Assembly (NCBI RefSeq): GCF_000495795.1
Contig: NZ_AWGD01000021.1
Span: 124,001-188,000 of the forward strand
Source of the DNA: Asticcacaulis sp. AC460
Lineage (GTDB): Bacteria; Pseudomonadota; Alphaproteobacteria; Caulobacterales; Caulobacteraceae
Direction of reading: 5' to 3'
DNA length: 64,000 nt
The notes under the pieces were generated by a model. The model searched no databases, was not told the DNA's origin, and saw only the letters and a list, made by a program, of their open reading frames with translations. A program made the translations under genes and the position numbers. Position 1 is the first letter of the stretch. Every line of letters begins with the position of its first letter. Positions 17,453 through 27,479 of this stretch are shown here, in pieces.

Positions 17453-17854
17453 ATGACCTCGGCATCGTCCCTGATCCGCAAACTGGTCCCGGAGGTGCGC
17501 TTCTGGGCGTGCTTTGCCGTGGTCTTTGCGCTGCTGGGTCAGGCCTTGTTTCCGGTCCAGGCCCTGGCCTTTACCATGGACCATGGCGCCGCAATCCTGT
17601 GTAACGATACGACGGCTCAGGCGGTTTCCGACAAAGCATCGTCGACCGACAAATCCGGCATGATGGGCTTGAAGTGCGCCGACTGCGTGTTGGCTTCGGT
17701 CACAGCCATTCAGACGCCCGTCCCGGCGATCGAAACCGTTGTTTATACGATTGCCTACGCCGAGTTGAAGCCCGCTGCCGAACGCGCACCGGTCAAGGCT
17801 CGTGCGCCGCCGCGCCCGCACTCCTGCGGCCCTCCGTCTCAAACCCAAGCCTGA
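17453..17854 (+). CDS. DUF2946-like exported protein
   Basis: 133 residues. One N-terminal hydrophobic segment (about 17-39, FWACFAVVFALLGQALFPVQ), a conserved CADCVLA motif in the middle, and a Pro-rich C-terminus with RAPPRPHSCGPP. This pattern, and the position directly in front of a TonB receptor, fits the DUF2946 family, small membrane-anchored proteins often found beside metal-uptake receptors. The paired cysteines could bind a metal ion; this is inference. The next gene starts 56 bp downstream on the same strand. Confidence 0.65.
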   Translation: MTSASSLIRKLVPEVRFWACFAVVFALLGQALFPVQALAFTMDHGAAILCNDTTAQAVSDKASSTDKSGMMGLKCADCVLASVTAIQTPVPAIETVVYTIAYAELKPAAERAPVKARAPPRPHSCGPPSQTQA

Positions 17855-17910
17855 TATCGCCGCGCCGAAATGGCGTGCCCATGCTTGTCGTTTGAAACGG
17901 ATTCCTCCCT

Positions 17911-19971
17911 GTGATCTCTCGTAAACGGGCGCTGATCGCCCTCCTGGCCGCCTCGACGGCCCTTACCCCCTTCGTTGCCAGTGCCGATGAGGCCGCCGAG
18001 TCCGACACGGTGATCGTCACCGGCCAGCTCAATCCCGATGACCCCGCGCCGGTGCGCCAGGCCCGCGCCCGGCTGTCGCGCACCCCCGGCGCCGTTGCTG
18101 TGGTGGCGCGCGAAAGCTATGACAACAGCTATGCTCTGGGCCTGTTCGACACGCTGAAAAGCGTCTCCGGCGTTTTTGCCCAGAAAAAGTTCGGTGAGGA
18201 CGGCCGGTTTTCGATCCGTGGATCCGGCATCGGGAACGGGTCGCATAACCGCGGTTCCTGGCTGGCCGTCGACGGCGTGCCGATCAATCAGGCCGACGGT
18301 TCCGGCGACTTCCAGGAAATGGATCCGCTCAGCGTCCGCAATGTCGAGGTCTATAAGGGCGCCAATGCGCTGAGGTTCGGCGGCGCGCAACTGGGCGGCG
18401 CTGTCAATTATGTTACGCCGACGGGGCTGAAGGCCGGCTACCGCAGCCTGGTACGCATCGAAGGTGGATCGTTCGGCACGTTGCGCGGTCACGCCGCCTA
18501 TGCCGGCGTTATCGGCGACTATGACCTGTACGTGGCGGCGACCGCGACCCGGGCCGATGGCTGGCGCGACAATTCCCAGCAGGAAGCCAAGCGCCTTACG
18601 GTCAATGTTGGCCGGACCTTCGGCGAAGAGCGGTCCGTGCGTTTGATCTTGCAGGCCAATGACCTAGAGCAGCGTATCGCCGGAGGCCTGACCTTGGATC
18701 AGGCGATGAACACACCCACCGCGACGACGGCGGCCAACTATCCCGACCTGAAATACGGCCGCAACGTCGTTTCGGTCAGGTCGACCGTTCAGACCGACTG
18801 GAAGCTGAATGATAACTGGCGCTTATCTGGTGGTGTTTATGCGGCATGGAAGAACCTGATCCACCCGATCTCGGTCTATATCGACTACAATTATCAGAAC
18901 TATGGCGCCTTTGCCCGCGTCGACGGCCAGGGCGCCCTGTTCGGCCGCCGGGCCGATGTTTTCGCAGGCGTGAATTATCGCGCTGGACTGACCGATGTGC
19001 GCACCTATGTCAACGCCAACGGCGCGCCCGGTGCCCGCACGGGTTTGGCGGCGCAGAATGCTTCGAGCTGGGACGTTTTCGGAGAAGGCCGTCTGTTCGT
19101 CACCGATGAACTGGCCCTGATTGCCGGCGGGTCCTATGGCTGGACCAACCGAGACTATATCAATCGCCTGAACACGGCCAACAACGCCGACAAGAGCTTC
19201 GACTGGTTTGCGCCGCGGTTAGGGCTTTTGTGGCAGAACGAACGCGGCCATCAGGTCTTCGCCAACCTGACCCGCTCGGTGGAAGCGCCGACCTATGGCG
19301 CCTTGGTCCAGACGCCCCTACCCCAGTTCACGCCGGTCGCGTTTCAGGACGCCACCACTTTTGAGGTCGGTACCCGCGGACGCAGCGCGCACCTGATCTG
19401 GGATCTGGCCGTGTATCGGGCGCAAATTGAGGGCGAGATGCTGAACTTCATCGTTTCGCCCGATATTCCCGCGGCCACCTTCAATGCCGATCACACTGTG
19501 CACCAAGGACTGGAAGCCGCACTGGACTGGAAGATCGGCGTGGTCGGTGGCTGGGAGACGACCCTGCGTCAAACCTATACCTGGTCGGATTTCCATTTTG
19601 ATGGCGACAAGACCTATGGCGACGCCCGGTTGCCCGTTATTCCGGAGCACTATTACCGTGCCGAACTGGCCTTCGCCCGCGACGGTTGGAAGATAGCGCC
19701 CTCGGTCGAATGGGTGCCCTCAAAGGTCTGGGTCGATTATGCCAACACCAAACAGGCGCCGGGCTATACGGTGTGGAACCTCAGCCTCGCCAAAAAGGTC
19801 AATAAATCCGTCGATGTATTTGTCGATGCTCGCAATTTAGCGGATGCCCGCTACGTATCCAGCGTCAATGCGGTGACCGATTTCACCAAGGTCGCCGCCT
19901 CGTCGCAACGGGTCTTCTGGCCCGGCGAAGGTCGCGCTATCTTCGTTGGTATCCGGCTAACGGGAGGCTGA
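17911..19971 (+). CDS. TonB-dependent outer-membrane receptor
   Basis: 686 residues from a GTG start. Signal peptide (about 1-25, ending FVASA), TonB box DTVIVTG, plug domain (SIRGSGIGNGSHNRGSWLAV; DGVPINQADG; VEVYKGANALRFGGAQLGGA) and a 22-strand-type barrel ending in a hydrophobic C-terminal strand. Plug features resemble siderophore or ferric-dicitrate receptors. No clear ribosome-binding site precedes the start. The PepSY gene follows after 2 bp. The substrate cannot be assigned; iron-siderophore is most likely given the partner gene. Confidence 0.9.
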   Translation: MISRKRALIALLAASTALTPFVASADEAAESDTVIVTGQLNPDDPAPVRQARARLSRTPGAVAVVARESYDNSYALGLFDTLKSVSGVFAQKKFGEDGRFSIRGSGIGNGSHNRGSWLAVDGVPINQADGSGDFQEMDPLSVRNVEVYKGANALRFGGAQLGGAVNYVTPTGLKAGYRSLVRIEGGSFGTLRGHAAYAGVIGDYDLYVAATATRADGWRDNSQQEAKRLTVNVGRTFGEERSVRLILQANDLEQRIAGGLTLDQAMNTPTATTAANYPDLKYGRNVVSVRSTVQTDWKLNDNWRLSGGVYAAWKNLIHPISVYIDYNYQNYGAFARVDGQGALFGRRADVFAGVNYRAGLTDVRTYVNANGAPGARTGLAAQNASSWDVFGEGRLFVTDELALIAGGSYGWTNRDYINRLNTANNADKSFDWFAPRLGLLWQNERGHQVFANLTRSVEAPTYGALVQTPLPQFTPVAFQDATTFEVGTRGRSAHLIWDLAVYRAQIEGEMLNFIVSPDIPAATFNADHTVHQGLEAALDWKIGVVGGWETTLRQTYTWSDFHFDGDKTYGDARLPVIPEHYYRAELAFARDGWKIAPSVEWVPSKVWVDYANTKQAPGYTVWNLSLAKKVNKSVDVFVDARNLADARYVSSVNAVTDFTKVAASSQRVFWPGEGRAIFVGIRLTGG

Positions 19972-19973
19972 AA

Positions 19974-21275
19974 ATGGACAAGGGACGCAAGGCCATTATC
20001 GACTACCGCATGATCTGGCGTTGGCACTTCTATGCCGGCCTGGTGTGCCTGCCGTTCATCATAATCTTGTCGATCACCGGCCCGATCTATCTGTTCAAGC
20101 CGCAGATCGAAGCCGCCATCGATGCCCGTTACGACAACCTGCCCTTTGCCGGCGCCGCGCAGCCCCTGTCGGCACAGGTCCGGGCCGCTGAAGCCGCGGT
20201 GCCGGGTGCGGTGTTCAAGGCGGTGGAAATCCGGCCGAATGACCATGATGCCGCGCGGGTGACCCTGCAAAAGGGCAGCGAGAAACTGGGGCTCTATGTT
20301 CATCCGCAGAACCTCAGCATCCTGAAACACGTCGCTGAAAAAGATCGCTTTATGGAGGTTGTGAAGACCATTCATGGCGAACTGGTCAGCGGCCGTTTCG
20401 GCGAGGTCATTGTCGAGCTCGCCGCTTCCTGGGCCATAGTCATGATCCTGACAGGCCTGTATTTGTGGTGGCCGCGTCAGGCCAAGGGATTGGCCGGAGT
20501 ACTGTGGCCGCGGTTCGGCCTGGGTAAGCGCGTCTTCTGGCGCGATATCCACGCCGTCACCGGCATCTGGGTATCGGGTTTCGCCCTGGTTCTGCTGATC
20601 AGCGGCCTGCCCTGGACCTTTGTCTGGGGCAGCGCCTTCAAGGAGGTCCGTAAGCTGGGCCAGCCGGCCATCTCGCAGGACTGGACGCAGGGCCGCACCA
20701 GCGAGCGCGGCGCGGCCAAGGCGGAGGGTATGAAGGCGGTTGATCTGACCTATGTCGATGGCATGGCGGATATGGCGCGGGGTCTGGATCTACCGCCGCC
20801 GGTCATCCTGTCGGCGCCCGCCAAGGGCAATCTTTGGAAACTGTCGGCCGAACCCGGCTCACCAACCGAACGCGTCAGCTTGATGGTAGAGCCGCAAATG
20901 CTGGAGGTGATCAGCCGCGAAAGCTTCGAAGACAAGAAGGTGGTGGATCAGGTGGTCGGGATCGGCATCGCCGCGCACGAAGGCCGCCTGTTCGGTTGGC
21001 TCAACCAATTGCTGGGATTGCTGACCGCGATCGGTCTGCTGACATTATGCGTCAGCGCCGTTGTCATGTGGTGGCAGCGCCGGCCCAATGACGCTTTGGG
21101 AGCACCAGCCCTGTTGCCGGATGAACGCCTCGGACCTGGACTGTCCACACTCATCCTGGTCCTGGCCATCTGCCTGCCGGTGTTGGGTATCAGCCTCGTC
21201 GCGATCGCAATCATCGAACGGCTGATCCTGCGCCGGATCAGTGCCGCAAGGGCGTGGCTGGGGTTAACAGCATAA
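19974..21275 (+). CDS. PepSY-associated TM helix protein (PiuB-like)
   Basis: 433 residues. Family features: N-terminal RWHFYAGLVCLPFIIILSIT membrane segment, periplasmic PepSY-type region, VVKTIHGELVSGRFG, a second TM pair (SWAIVMILTGLYLWWPR; RDIHAVTGIWVSGFALVLLI), a DIHAVTG motif with conserved histidine, and C-terminal membrane segments. PiuB-like proteins are linked to reduction or release of siderophore iron at the inner membrane. Tightly coupled to the TonB receptor upstream. Confidence 0.88.
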   Translation: MDKGRKAIIDYRMIWRWHFYAGLVCLPFIIILSITGPIYLFKPQIEAAIDARYDNLPFAGAAQPLSAQVRAAEAAVPGAVFKAVEIRPNDHDAARVTLQKGSEKLGLYVHPQNLSILKHVAEKDRFMEVVKTIHGELVSGRFGEVIVELAASWAIVMILTGLYLWWPRQAKGLAGVLWPRFGLGKRVFWRDIHAVTGIWVSGFALVLLISGLPWTFVWGSAFKEVRKLGQPAISQDWTQGRTSERGAAKAEGMKAVDLTYVDGMADMARGLDLPPPVILSAPAKGNLWKLSAEPGSPTERVSLMVEPQMLEVISRESFEDKKVVDQVVGIGIAAHEGRLFGWLNQLLGLLTAIGLLTLCVSAVVMWWQRRPNDALGAPALLPDERLGPGLSTLILVLAICLPVLGISLVAIAIIERLILRRISAARAWLGLTA

Positions 21276-21632
21276 TCAGGTAACGCAACAACTGCACGGT
21301 ACAAACTCCTGCACAAACAACCCGGTAAGCATGCCACCGGTAAGATAAACAAACGATGAATTTAACCTTTAGGTTTCATCAAGCTTGCAACCTAGCAAGC
21401 CTGAATTTCCTTCGGTTCACGGATTAAATATAGGGTGTCCGCCTTCGCACAAAAGACCCGGACACATTTATGAGACGTCAGTGCGGCTTTTATGCTACTG
21501 GTCGAGAAACTGGATCGTGTTGCTATCAGTGGCGCCGAATAGCTTTTGGATCAAAAGTTACATCGCTTTTAGAACGCAAGACAACAAAGATCACTTGCAA
21601 TGATGCAGGGAGCTGAAGCCACACCTCCCCAG
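21276..21632. other. AT-richer intergenic stretch, no gene supported
   Basis: About 360 bp of clearly lower GC than its flanks between the PepSY gene and repeat element A. A 72-codon frame at 21385-21603 shows no recognisable protein pattern. A small perfect hairpin (GCTTGC / GCAAGC) lies at about 21390-21407. Possible remnant or untranslated RNA; nothing can be assigned. Confidence 0.5.
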
Positions 21633-21713
21633 ACCAAAAGAAAAGCCTGGCCGAAGATGGCCAGGCTTTTCTTTTGGTGAAGGAAAGACTTGGGGTCGCA
21701 AGCCCCAAACCCC
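21633..21713. repeat. Intergenic junction element, copy A (partial)
   Basis: Copy A has the long central hairpin with perfect 20-base arms (21633-21652 and 21659-21678, starting ACCAAAAGAAAAGCC) and the right-hand conserved hairpin (21689-21713, TTGGGG tcgcaag CCCCAA then ACCCC), but no left-hand hairpin. It ends 1 base from the lpdA stop codon and should act as the lpdA terminator. Confidence 0.85.
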
Positions 21714-21714
21714 A

Positions 21715-23115
21715 TTACAGGTTGATCATTCTGCCGTCGGCGTCCAGCGACGCTTCCAAAATCGCTTCAGACATCGTCGGGTGCGGGAACACCGTCCCCT
21801 GCAGATCTTCCTCGGTGGCTTCCATGGTGATCGCCAGGCAGAAACCCTGAACCATCTCGGTCACGTTCGCGCCGATCAGGTGTGCGCCCAACAGAGCACC
21901 GGTCTTCTTGTCGAAGATAACTTTAACGAAGCCGCCGGACTCGCCGGCCGCGATCGCCTTGCCATTGGCCTTGAACGGGAAGCGGCCGATTTTGACGTCC
22001 AGCCCCTTCTCTTTCGCGCCCTGCTCGGTGATCCCGACCGAAGCCACTTCCGGCGTCGCGTAGGTACAGCCCGGAATCGGCGGGTTCAGGTTCGACAGCT
22101 TACGGCCGGCCATATAGTCCGCCGCATGCACCGCTTCGTGCGATGCCTTGTGCGCCAGCCACGGCGGACCGGCGCAGTCACCGATGGCAAACAGGCCCTT
22201 TACATTGGTCTTGCCATGGCTGTCGTTCTTGACGTGACCGCGGTCCATCTCGACGCCCAGCTTTTCCAAACCGATGCCATCCGTATTGGCCACGATACCG
22301 ACGGCCACGATACAGCCTTCCGCCGCCAGGGTTTCCGTCTTGCCGGCAACCTCGACCGCAACCGCTACACCGTCCTTGGTCTTTTCGACCTTGGTCACCT
22401 TGGCGCCGACGCGGAACTTGATACCGCGCTTTTCAAACGCCTTATGCGCTTCGGCCGACACTTCCGTGTCCTCGACAGGCAAAATCCGGTCCAGGGCTTC
22501 GACAACAGTTACTTCCGCGCCCAGCGAGCGATAGAAGCTGGCGAACTCGATACCAATGGCACCCGAACCGATGACCACCAGGGACTTCGGCATCTTCTTG
22601 GGCGACAAGGCGTTGCGATAGGTCCAGATGCGATCGCCATCCGAGACGGCGCCAATCGCCGGGATTTCCCGGGCCCGCGCGCCGACCGCCAGCATGACGT
22701 TTTTCGCTTCGACGTCTTTCGTGCCGCCGGCGTTCAGCTTGACCACCACCTTGGGGGCGTCCTTGCCGGGCTCCAGAGTCGCAAAGCCTTCGATCACATC
22801 GATCTTGTTCTTCTTCATCAGGTAGCCGACGCCGCCATTGAGCTGCTTGGCCACCGCCCGCGAGCGGCCGATCACCTTCTCAAAATCGAAGCCCGGCTTT
22901 TCGCCGGTCAGGCCGTAGTCGGACAGGTGGTTGATCTTATCGAACACCTCGGCCGACTTCAGCAAAGCCTTGGTCGGGATACAGCCCCAGTTAAGGCAGA
23001 TACCGCCCAACAGTTCACGCTCGATAATGGCGACCTTCAGGCCGTTCTGGCTGGCGCGGATGGCGCCTTCGTAACCGCCAGGGCCGGAACCGATAACAAC
23101 GAGATCATAAGTCAT
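21715..23115 (-). CDS. lpdA: Dihydrolipoyl dehydrogenase (E3)
   Basis: 466 residues. FAD/NAD flavoprotein that reoxidises dihydrolipoamide of the pyruvate dehydrogenase complex. N-terminal FAD site VIGSGPGGYEGAI, redox disulfide in GGICLNWGCIPTKALL, NAD-binding VVIGSGAIGIEFASFYRSLG, and the C-terminal dimer-interface HPTMSEAILEA with the active-site histidine. It follows pdhC by 14 bp as the last gene of the pdh operon, with junction element A directly after its stop. Confidence 0.96.
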   Translation of the reverse strand: MTYDLVVIGSGPGGYEGAIRASQNGLKVAIIERELLGGICLNWGCIPTKALLKSAEVFDKINHLSDYGLTGEKPGFDFEKVIGRSRAVAKQLNGGVGYLMKKNKIDVIEGFATLEPGKDAPKVVVKLNAGGTKDVEAKNVMLAVGARAREIPAIGAVSDGDRIWTYRNALSPKKMPKSLVVIGSGAIGIEFASFYRSLGAEVTVVEALDRILPVEDTEVSAEAHKAFEKRGIKFRVGAKVTKVEKTKDGVAVAVEVAGKTETLAAEGCIVAVGIVANTDGIGLEKLGVEMDRGHVKNDSHGKTNVKGLFAIGDCAGPPWLAHKASHEAVHAADYMAGRKLSNLNPPIPGCTYATPEVASVGITEQGAKEKGLDVKIGRFPFKANGKAIAAGESGGFVKVIFDKKTGALLGAHLIGANVTEMVQGFCLAITMEATEEDLQGTVFPHPTMSEAILEASLDADGRMINL

Positions 23116-23129
23116 GTGTTTTCAGCCCC

Positions 23130-24392
23130 TTACGCCAGCATCTTGATAGGATCTTCGATCAGCGGCTTGAAGGCGCTGATGAACTTGGCGCCGATCGAAC
23201 CATCGACCACGCGGTGGTCGCAGGTTAGGGTCACCGACATGACGGTGGCCACAGCCAGTTGACCGTTGCGGACGACCGCACGTTGCTCACCGGCGCCGAC
23301 CGACATGATGCAGCCCTGCGGCTCGTTCAGGATCGAGGTGAAGGTCTTGATGCCGAACATGCCCAGATTGGACACCGAGAAGGTGCCGCCCTGGAACTCT
23401 TCCGGCTTCAGCTTGCGATCGCGAGCCCGTTGCGCCAGGTCCTTCATCTCCTTCGAGATTTCGGCCAGCGACTTGGTCTCAGCCTTGCGCACGATCGGGG
23501 TGATCAGGCCGCCATCAATGGCCACAGCCACGGCGATGTCAGCATTGTGGTGCAGGGCGATGCCTTCGGGCGTGTAGGAGGCATTGGCTTCAGGCACTTG
23601 TTTAAGTGCCAGAGCTACGGCCTTGATAATCATATCATTGACCGACACCTTGATGCCGCGTGATTCCAGCGCCGTATTGATCTTGCCACGCGCCGCCAGC
23701 AGGGCGTCGAGTTCGATATCGACGGTCAGCGGGAAGTGCGGGATGTCGCGGAAGGACTCGGTCATGCGGCGGGCAATGACCTTGCGCATACCGTCCAGCG
23801 GAACCAGGTCGTAGGAACCGGCGGGAATACCCATCTGTTCCAGGCTCTGGACCTTGCGCGGTTCGGCTGTCGATGCAGCGGCCGCGGCAGGCGCCTTGGC
23901 GCCGCCCTTCTGGGCTTCTTCGATGTCGCGCTTGATGATACGGCCGTGGGGGCCGGAGCCCTTGATGCCCTTCAGATCCAGCCCGGCGATGGTCGCCAGA
24001 CGACGCGCCAGCGGTGAAGCGGCGATACGCGAACCGCCCGAAGCGGCCGGCGCCGGTGCAGCAGCGGGAGCCGCGGCGGCAGGCTTGGGCGCTTCCGCCG
24101 CCTTCGGGGCTTCGGCGGCGGGAGCGGCCTTGGGTGCGGGCGCCGGGGCAGAGGCGCCACCGGCCAGGCGGGCGATCGGGGTATTGACCTTCACGCCTTC
24201 GGTGCCGGCGTCGATCAGGATGGCTTCGACCACGCCTTCGTCGACGGCTTCCACTTCCATGGTCGCCTTGTCGGTTTCGATTTCGGCAATGACCTGGCCG
24301 GCGGAGATTTCATCCCCGACCTTGACGTGCCACTTGGCCAGGATGCCCTCTTCCATCGTCGGAGACAGGGCCGGCATCAGAATATCAGTCAT
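23130..24392 (-). CDS. pdhC: Pyruvate dehydrogenase E2 (dihydrolipoamide acetyltransferase)
   Basis: 420 residues. One N-terminal lipoyl domain (about 1-80) with the lipoylated lysine in [11 protein letters not shown], an Ala/Pro-rich linker, a peripheral-subunit binding domain ([20 protein letters not shown]), and the catalytic acetyltransferase core ending in the [10 protein letters not shown] active-site motif. It forms the core of the complex. Between pdhB and lpdA with short gaps. Its lipoyl domain is about 90% identical to that of PdhB encoded next door. Confidence 0.96.
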   Translation of the reverse strand: MTDILMPALSPTMEEGILAKWHVKVGDEISAGQVIAEIETDKATMEVEAVDEGVVEAILIDAGTEGVKVNTPIARLAGGASAPAPAPKAAPAAEAPKAAEAPKPAAAAPAAAPAPAASGGSRIAASPLARRLATIAGLDLKGIKGSGPHGRIIKRDIEEAQKGGAKAPAAAAASTAEPRKVQSLEQMGIPAGSYDLVPLDGMRKVIARRMTESFRDIPHFPLTVDIELDALLAARGKINTALESRGIKVSVNDMIIKAVALALKQVPEANASYTPEGIALHHNADIAVAVAIDGGLITPIVRKAETKSLAEISKEMKDLAQRARDRKLKPEEFQGGTFSVSNLGMFGIKTFTSILNEPQGCIMSVGAGEQRAVVRNGQLAVATVMSVTLTCDHRVVDGSIGAKFISAFKPLIEDPIKMLA

Positions 24393-24404
24393 GCGGTTGG
24401 CTCC

Positions 24405-25757
24405 TTAGCGATAGGTCACGGCCTTGACGGCCTTGACGATCTTTTCGACCGACGGGACCACCAGGGCTTCGAGGTTGGCGGCGTACGGCATCGGGACGTC
24501 TTCCTGGTGGACGCGCAGCGGCGGCGCATCCAGGTCGTCGAAGGCCTCGGCAACCACACGGGCGGCGACTTCGGCGCCGATGCCGCACGGGCCCCAGCCC
24601 TCTTCGACGGTGACGAGACGGTTGGTCTTCTTCACCGAGGCGATGATGGTGTCGGTGTCCAGCGGACGCAGGGTACGCAGGTTGATGACTTCGACATCGA
24701 TGCCTTCGGCGGCCAGTTGTTCAGCGGCCTTCAGGGCGAAACCGACCATGCGCGAGTGCGCCGTGATGGTGACGTCCTTGCCTGGGCGCTGGATCTTGGC
24801 CTTGCCGATCGGCAGGACAAAGTCTTCGACATCGGGGATTTCGAACTCGTTGCCGTACATCATCTCGTGTTCGAGGAAGACGACCGGGTTCGGATCGCGG
24901 ATGGCGGCCTTGAGCAGGCCCTTGGCGTCAGCGGCATCATATGGCGCCAGGACCTTCAGGCCCGGGACGTTGGCGTACCAGGCGCTGTAGTCCTGGGAAT
25001 GCTGGGCGGCCACGCGGGCAGCGGCGCCGTTCGGGCCGCGGAAGACGATCGACGACTTGATCTGACCGCCGGACATATAGAGCGTCTTGGCCGACGAATT
25101 GATAATGTGGTCAATGGCTTGCATGGCGAAGTTAAACGTCATGAACTCGATGATCGGCTTCAGGCCGGCCATGGCCGCGCCCGAACCGATACCGGCAAAG
25201 CCCATTTCGGTGATCGGGGTGTCGATGACGCGGCGGTCGCCGAACTCTTCCAGCAGGCCGCGCGAAACTTTATAGGCGCCCTGGTACTGGGCCACTTCTT
25301 CGCCCATCAGGAAAACGGCGTCGTCGCGGCGCATTTCCTCGGCCATGGCGTCGCGCAGGGCGTCGCGGACCGTGATCTTGACCATCGGCGTGCCCTCGGG
25401 GAATTCCGGATCCCGCAGCTCGACCTTCGGCGCGGCGGGGGTAGCCGCAGCGGCGGGTTCGGCGGCCGGGGCGGCGGCAGCTTCCGGAGCCGTCTGGGCA
25501 GGCGCCGGAGAGGCCGAGGCGCCGCCTTCCAGGCGGGCGATCGGGGTGTTGACCTTTACGCCTTCGGTGCCGGCGTCGACCAGGATCGCCTCGACCTTGC
25601 CTTCGTCGACCGCTTCCACTTCCATGGTCGCCTTGTCGGTTTCGATTTCAGCGATCACTTGGCCGGCGGAAATTTCGTCGCCAACCTTGATCAGCCACTT
25701 GCTGAGCGTGCCTTCCTCCATAGTCGGAGACAGGGCGGGCATAAGTATGTCTGTCAT
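24405..25757 (-). CDS. pdhB: Pyruvate dehydrogenase E1 beta with N-terminal lipoyl domain
   Basis: 450 residues from the ATG at 25757, preceded by AGGTGG at 8 bases. Residues 1 to about 80 are a complete lipoyl domain ([11 protein letters not shown]), then an Ala/Pro linker, then the E1 beta transketolase-like domain ([25 protein letters not shown]) and C-terminal domain. A lipoyl domain on E1 beta is typical of alphaproteobacteria. Partner of PdhA; the pair oxidatively decarboxylates pyruvate. Confidence 0.96.
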   Translation of the reverse strand: MTDILMPALSPTMEEGTLSKWLIKVGDEISAGQVIAEIETDKATMEVEAVDEGKVEAILVDAGTEGVKVNTPIARLEGGASASPAPAQTAPEAAAAPAAEPAAAATPAAPKVELRDPEFPEGTPMVKITVRDALRDAMAEEMRRDDAVFLMGEEVAQYQGAYKVSRGLLEEFGDRRVIDTPITEMGFAGIGSGAAMAGLKPIIEFMTFNFAMQAIDHIINSSAKTLYMSGGQIKSSIVFRGPNGAAARVAAQHSQDYSAWYANVPGLKVLAPYDAADAKGLLKAAIRDPNPVVFLEHEMMYGNEFEIPDVEDFVLPIGKAKIQRPGKDVTITAHSRMVGFALKAAEQLAAEGIDVEVINLRTLRPLDTDTIIASVKKTNRLVTVEEGWGPCGIGAEVAARVVAEAFDDLDAPPLRVHQEDVPMPYAANLEALVVPSVEKIVKAVKAVTYR

Positions 25758-25853
25758 GTATCGTACCACCTGAGCCGGCCTTTTCCGGCCGGATTTCCTT
25801 TGAAGATTGAAAACGTTACGGGCGCCGCTTGATGTAGGGCGCCCGCCTCACGC

Positions 25854-26861
25854 TTAAGCCTCGGTATAAATGTCGGTGAAGAGCTCCGACGGATCGGGTT
25901 CGGGCGACGTCTGGGCGAATTCGACCGCTTCCAGCACGATGGCCTTCACGTCGTTGTCGATGGCCTTGATCTCGTCTTCCGCCACGCCGGCCTGTTGCAG
26001 CATGGTCTTGATGTGTTCGATCGGGTCGCGCGTCGTCTTGACCTCTTCGACCTCCTCCTTGGAGCGGTACTTGGCCGGGTCGGACATGGAGTGACCGCGG
26101 TAGCGGTAGGTCTTCATTTCCAGGATGTATGGGCCCTTGCCGGAGCGGGCATGCTCGGCGGCGCGTTCGGCGGCGTCCTTGACAGCAAACACATCCATGC
26201 CGTCGACGGTTTCGCCCGGAATGCCGAACGAGGCACCGCGTTGCGACAGGTTGACCGTCGCCGAGGCGCGGGCCAGCGAGGTGCCCATGGCGTATTCGTT
26301 GTTTTCGATGACGTACACGACCGGCAGCTTCCAGAGCTGGGCCATGTTGAAGCTTTCGTAGACCTGGCCCTGGTTGGCGGCGCCGTCACCGAAATAGGTG
26401 AAGGAGACATTGCCGTTCTGGCGGTAATAGTCCGAGAAAGCGAGGCCGGTGCCCAGCGATACCTGGGCGCCGACAATGCCATGACCGCCGTAGAAGCCGG
26501 TGGCGATGTCGAACATGTGCATCGAACCGCCCTTGCCCTTGGACGAACCGCCGGCACGGCCGGTCAGTTCGGCCATGACGGCCTTGGGGTCCATGCCGGC
26601 GGCCAGCATGTGGCCGTGGTCGCGATAGCCGGTGATGACCTGGTCGCCGTCCTTCGAGGCGGCTTCCATGCCAACGGCGACGGCTTCCTGACCGATATAC
26701 AGGTGGCAGAAGCCACCGATCAGGCCCATGCCGTACAGCTGGCCGGCGCGTTCTTCGAAACGGCGGATCAGCACCATCTCACGATAGTATTTCAGCAGTT
26801 CGTCTTTGGAGACATTGCTCAGCTTCTTACCGCTGTCGCTGGCTTTGGCGGCACGCGCCAT
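25854..26861 (-). CDS. pdhA: Pyruvate dehydrogenase E1 alpha
   Basis: 335 residues from the ATG at 26861 (MARAAKASDSGKK), preceded by GGGAGG at 6 bases; the frame extends upstream without family similarity. The thiamine diphosphate site GDGAANQGQVYESFNMAQLW...NN is intact, as are the GGSSKGKGGSMHMF and YRYRGHSMSDPAKYR motifs that include phosphate-interaction residues. First gene of the operon pdhA-pdhB-pdhC-lpdA, with 96 bp to pdhB. Confidence 0.96.
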   Translation of the reverse strand: MARAAKASDSGKKLSNVSKDELLKYYREMVLIRRFEERAGQLYGMGLIGGFCHLYIGQEAVAVGMEAASKDGDQVITGYRDHGHMLAAGMDPKAVMAELTGRAGGSSKGKGGSMHMFDIATGFYGGHGIVGAQVSLGTGLAFSDYYRQNGNVSFTYFGDGAANQGQVYESFNMAQLWKLPVVYVIENNEYAMGTSLARASATVNLSQRGASFGIPGETVDGMDVFAVKDAAERAAEHARSGKGPYILEMKTYRYRGHSMSDPAKYRSKEEVEEVKTTRDPIEHIKTMLQQAGVAEDEIKAIDNDVKAIVLEAVEFAQTSPEPDPSELFTDIYTEA

Positions 26862-26950
26862 GGACACCTCCCTCACAAGGTTGTCGGCCGGAAGAGTTCG
26901 GCCTGTAAATTCAGGTCGATAGCGCCACACGTAACAGGCGGCGCAAATCG

Positions 26951-26981
26951 AAGGCACTCTCCTTTAGGAGGGGAATGCCTT
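26951..26981 (-). other. Imperfect hairpin between ftsB and pdhA
   Basis: Outer arms AAGGCA / TGCCTT and inner arms CTCC / GGAG around TTTA. There is no T run, so it is more likely a leader structure of the pdh transcript, or a processing site, than a terminator. Confidence 0.4.
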
Positions 26982-27003
26982 CGCGTAAAGGGCTAAAGAC
27001 GGG

Positions 27004-27318
27004 TCAGGAAACGACGTTTTCGCGCACAGGTTGGCGAATGATGTAGGCTTTGGGCTCGGAAAGGCCCAAAAGCACACGGGCGCGCTCTTCAAGCAAGTCG
27101 CGCGAGAGATTGTCGGTTCGTAAGTATTTGGCGCGGGCTTCAAGGTCGGAACGCTCGGCTTTCAGTTGCGCGAGCTGTTCGGTCTTGGCTTTCATTTCCG
27201 CATCACGGGCTTCTTGCGAGAAGAAACCTTTGTCCCCTGTGAGGTATTGGACACAGACATAGGTGAGTACTAGCGCGATAAGAGCAGTGGGCAAGTAAGG
27301 CCTCAATCGAAAAAACAT
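27004..27318 (-). CDS. ftsB: Septum formation initiator FtsB/DivIC family
   Basis: 104 residues: a single N-terminal membrane segment (about 9-27), then a charged coiled coil (about 35-75, KAKTEQLAQLKAERSDLEAR), and a short extracytoplasmic tail with ERARVLLGLSEP, the family pattern. FtsB bridges FtsL and FtsQ in the divisome and takes part in activating septal peptidoglycan synthesis. It lies between eno and pdhA, the same order as in Caulobacter relatives. Confidence 0.88.
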   Translation of the reverse strand: MFFRLRPYLPTALIALVLTYVCVQYLTGDKGFFSQEARDAEMKAKTEQLAQLKAERSDLEARAKYLRTDNLSRDLLEERARVLLGLSEPKAYIIRQPVRENVVS

Positions 27319-27479
27319 AAACTTGCGCCCCTTCTGGACCGGTACTCAACGCTTCATGTCTGTTTTCGGCCATCGCGGTTAACAAACGGTTACGGATCAT
27401 GTCGCCGGGAGGTGAAGAATTTATCGTATTGATCACATGGTTTTTAACAATGTTGTCAAAACGTGAACCACTGACAAAC

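Noticed and set aside
21385-21603. 72-codon plus-strand frame in the AT-richer gap
   Set aside because: No start signal or recognisable motif; composition does not look coding for this genome.
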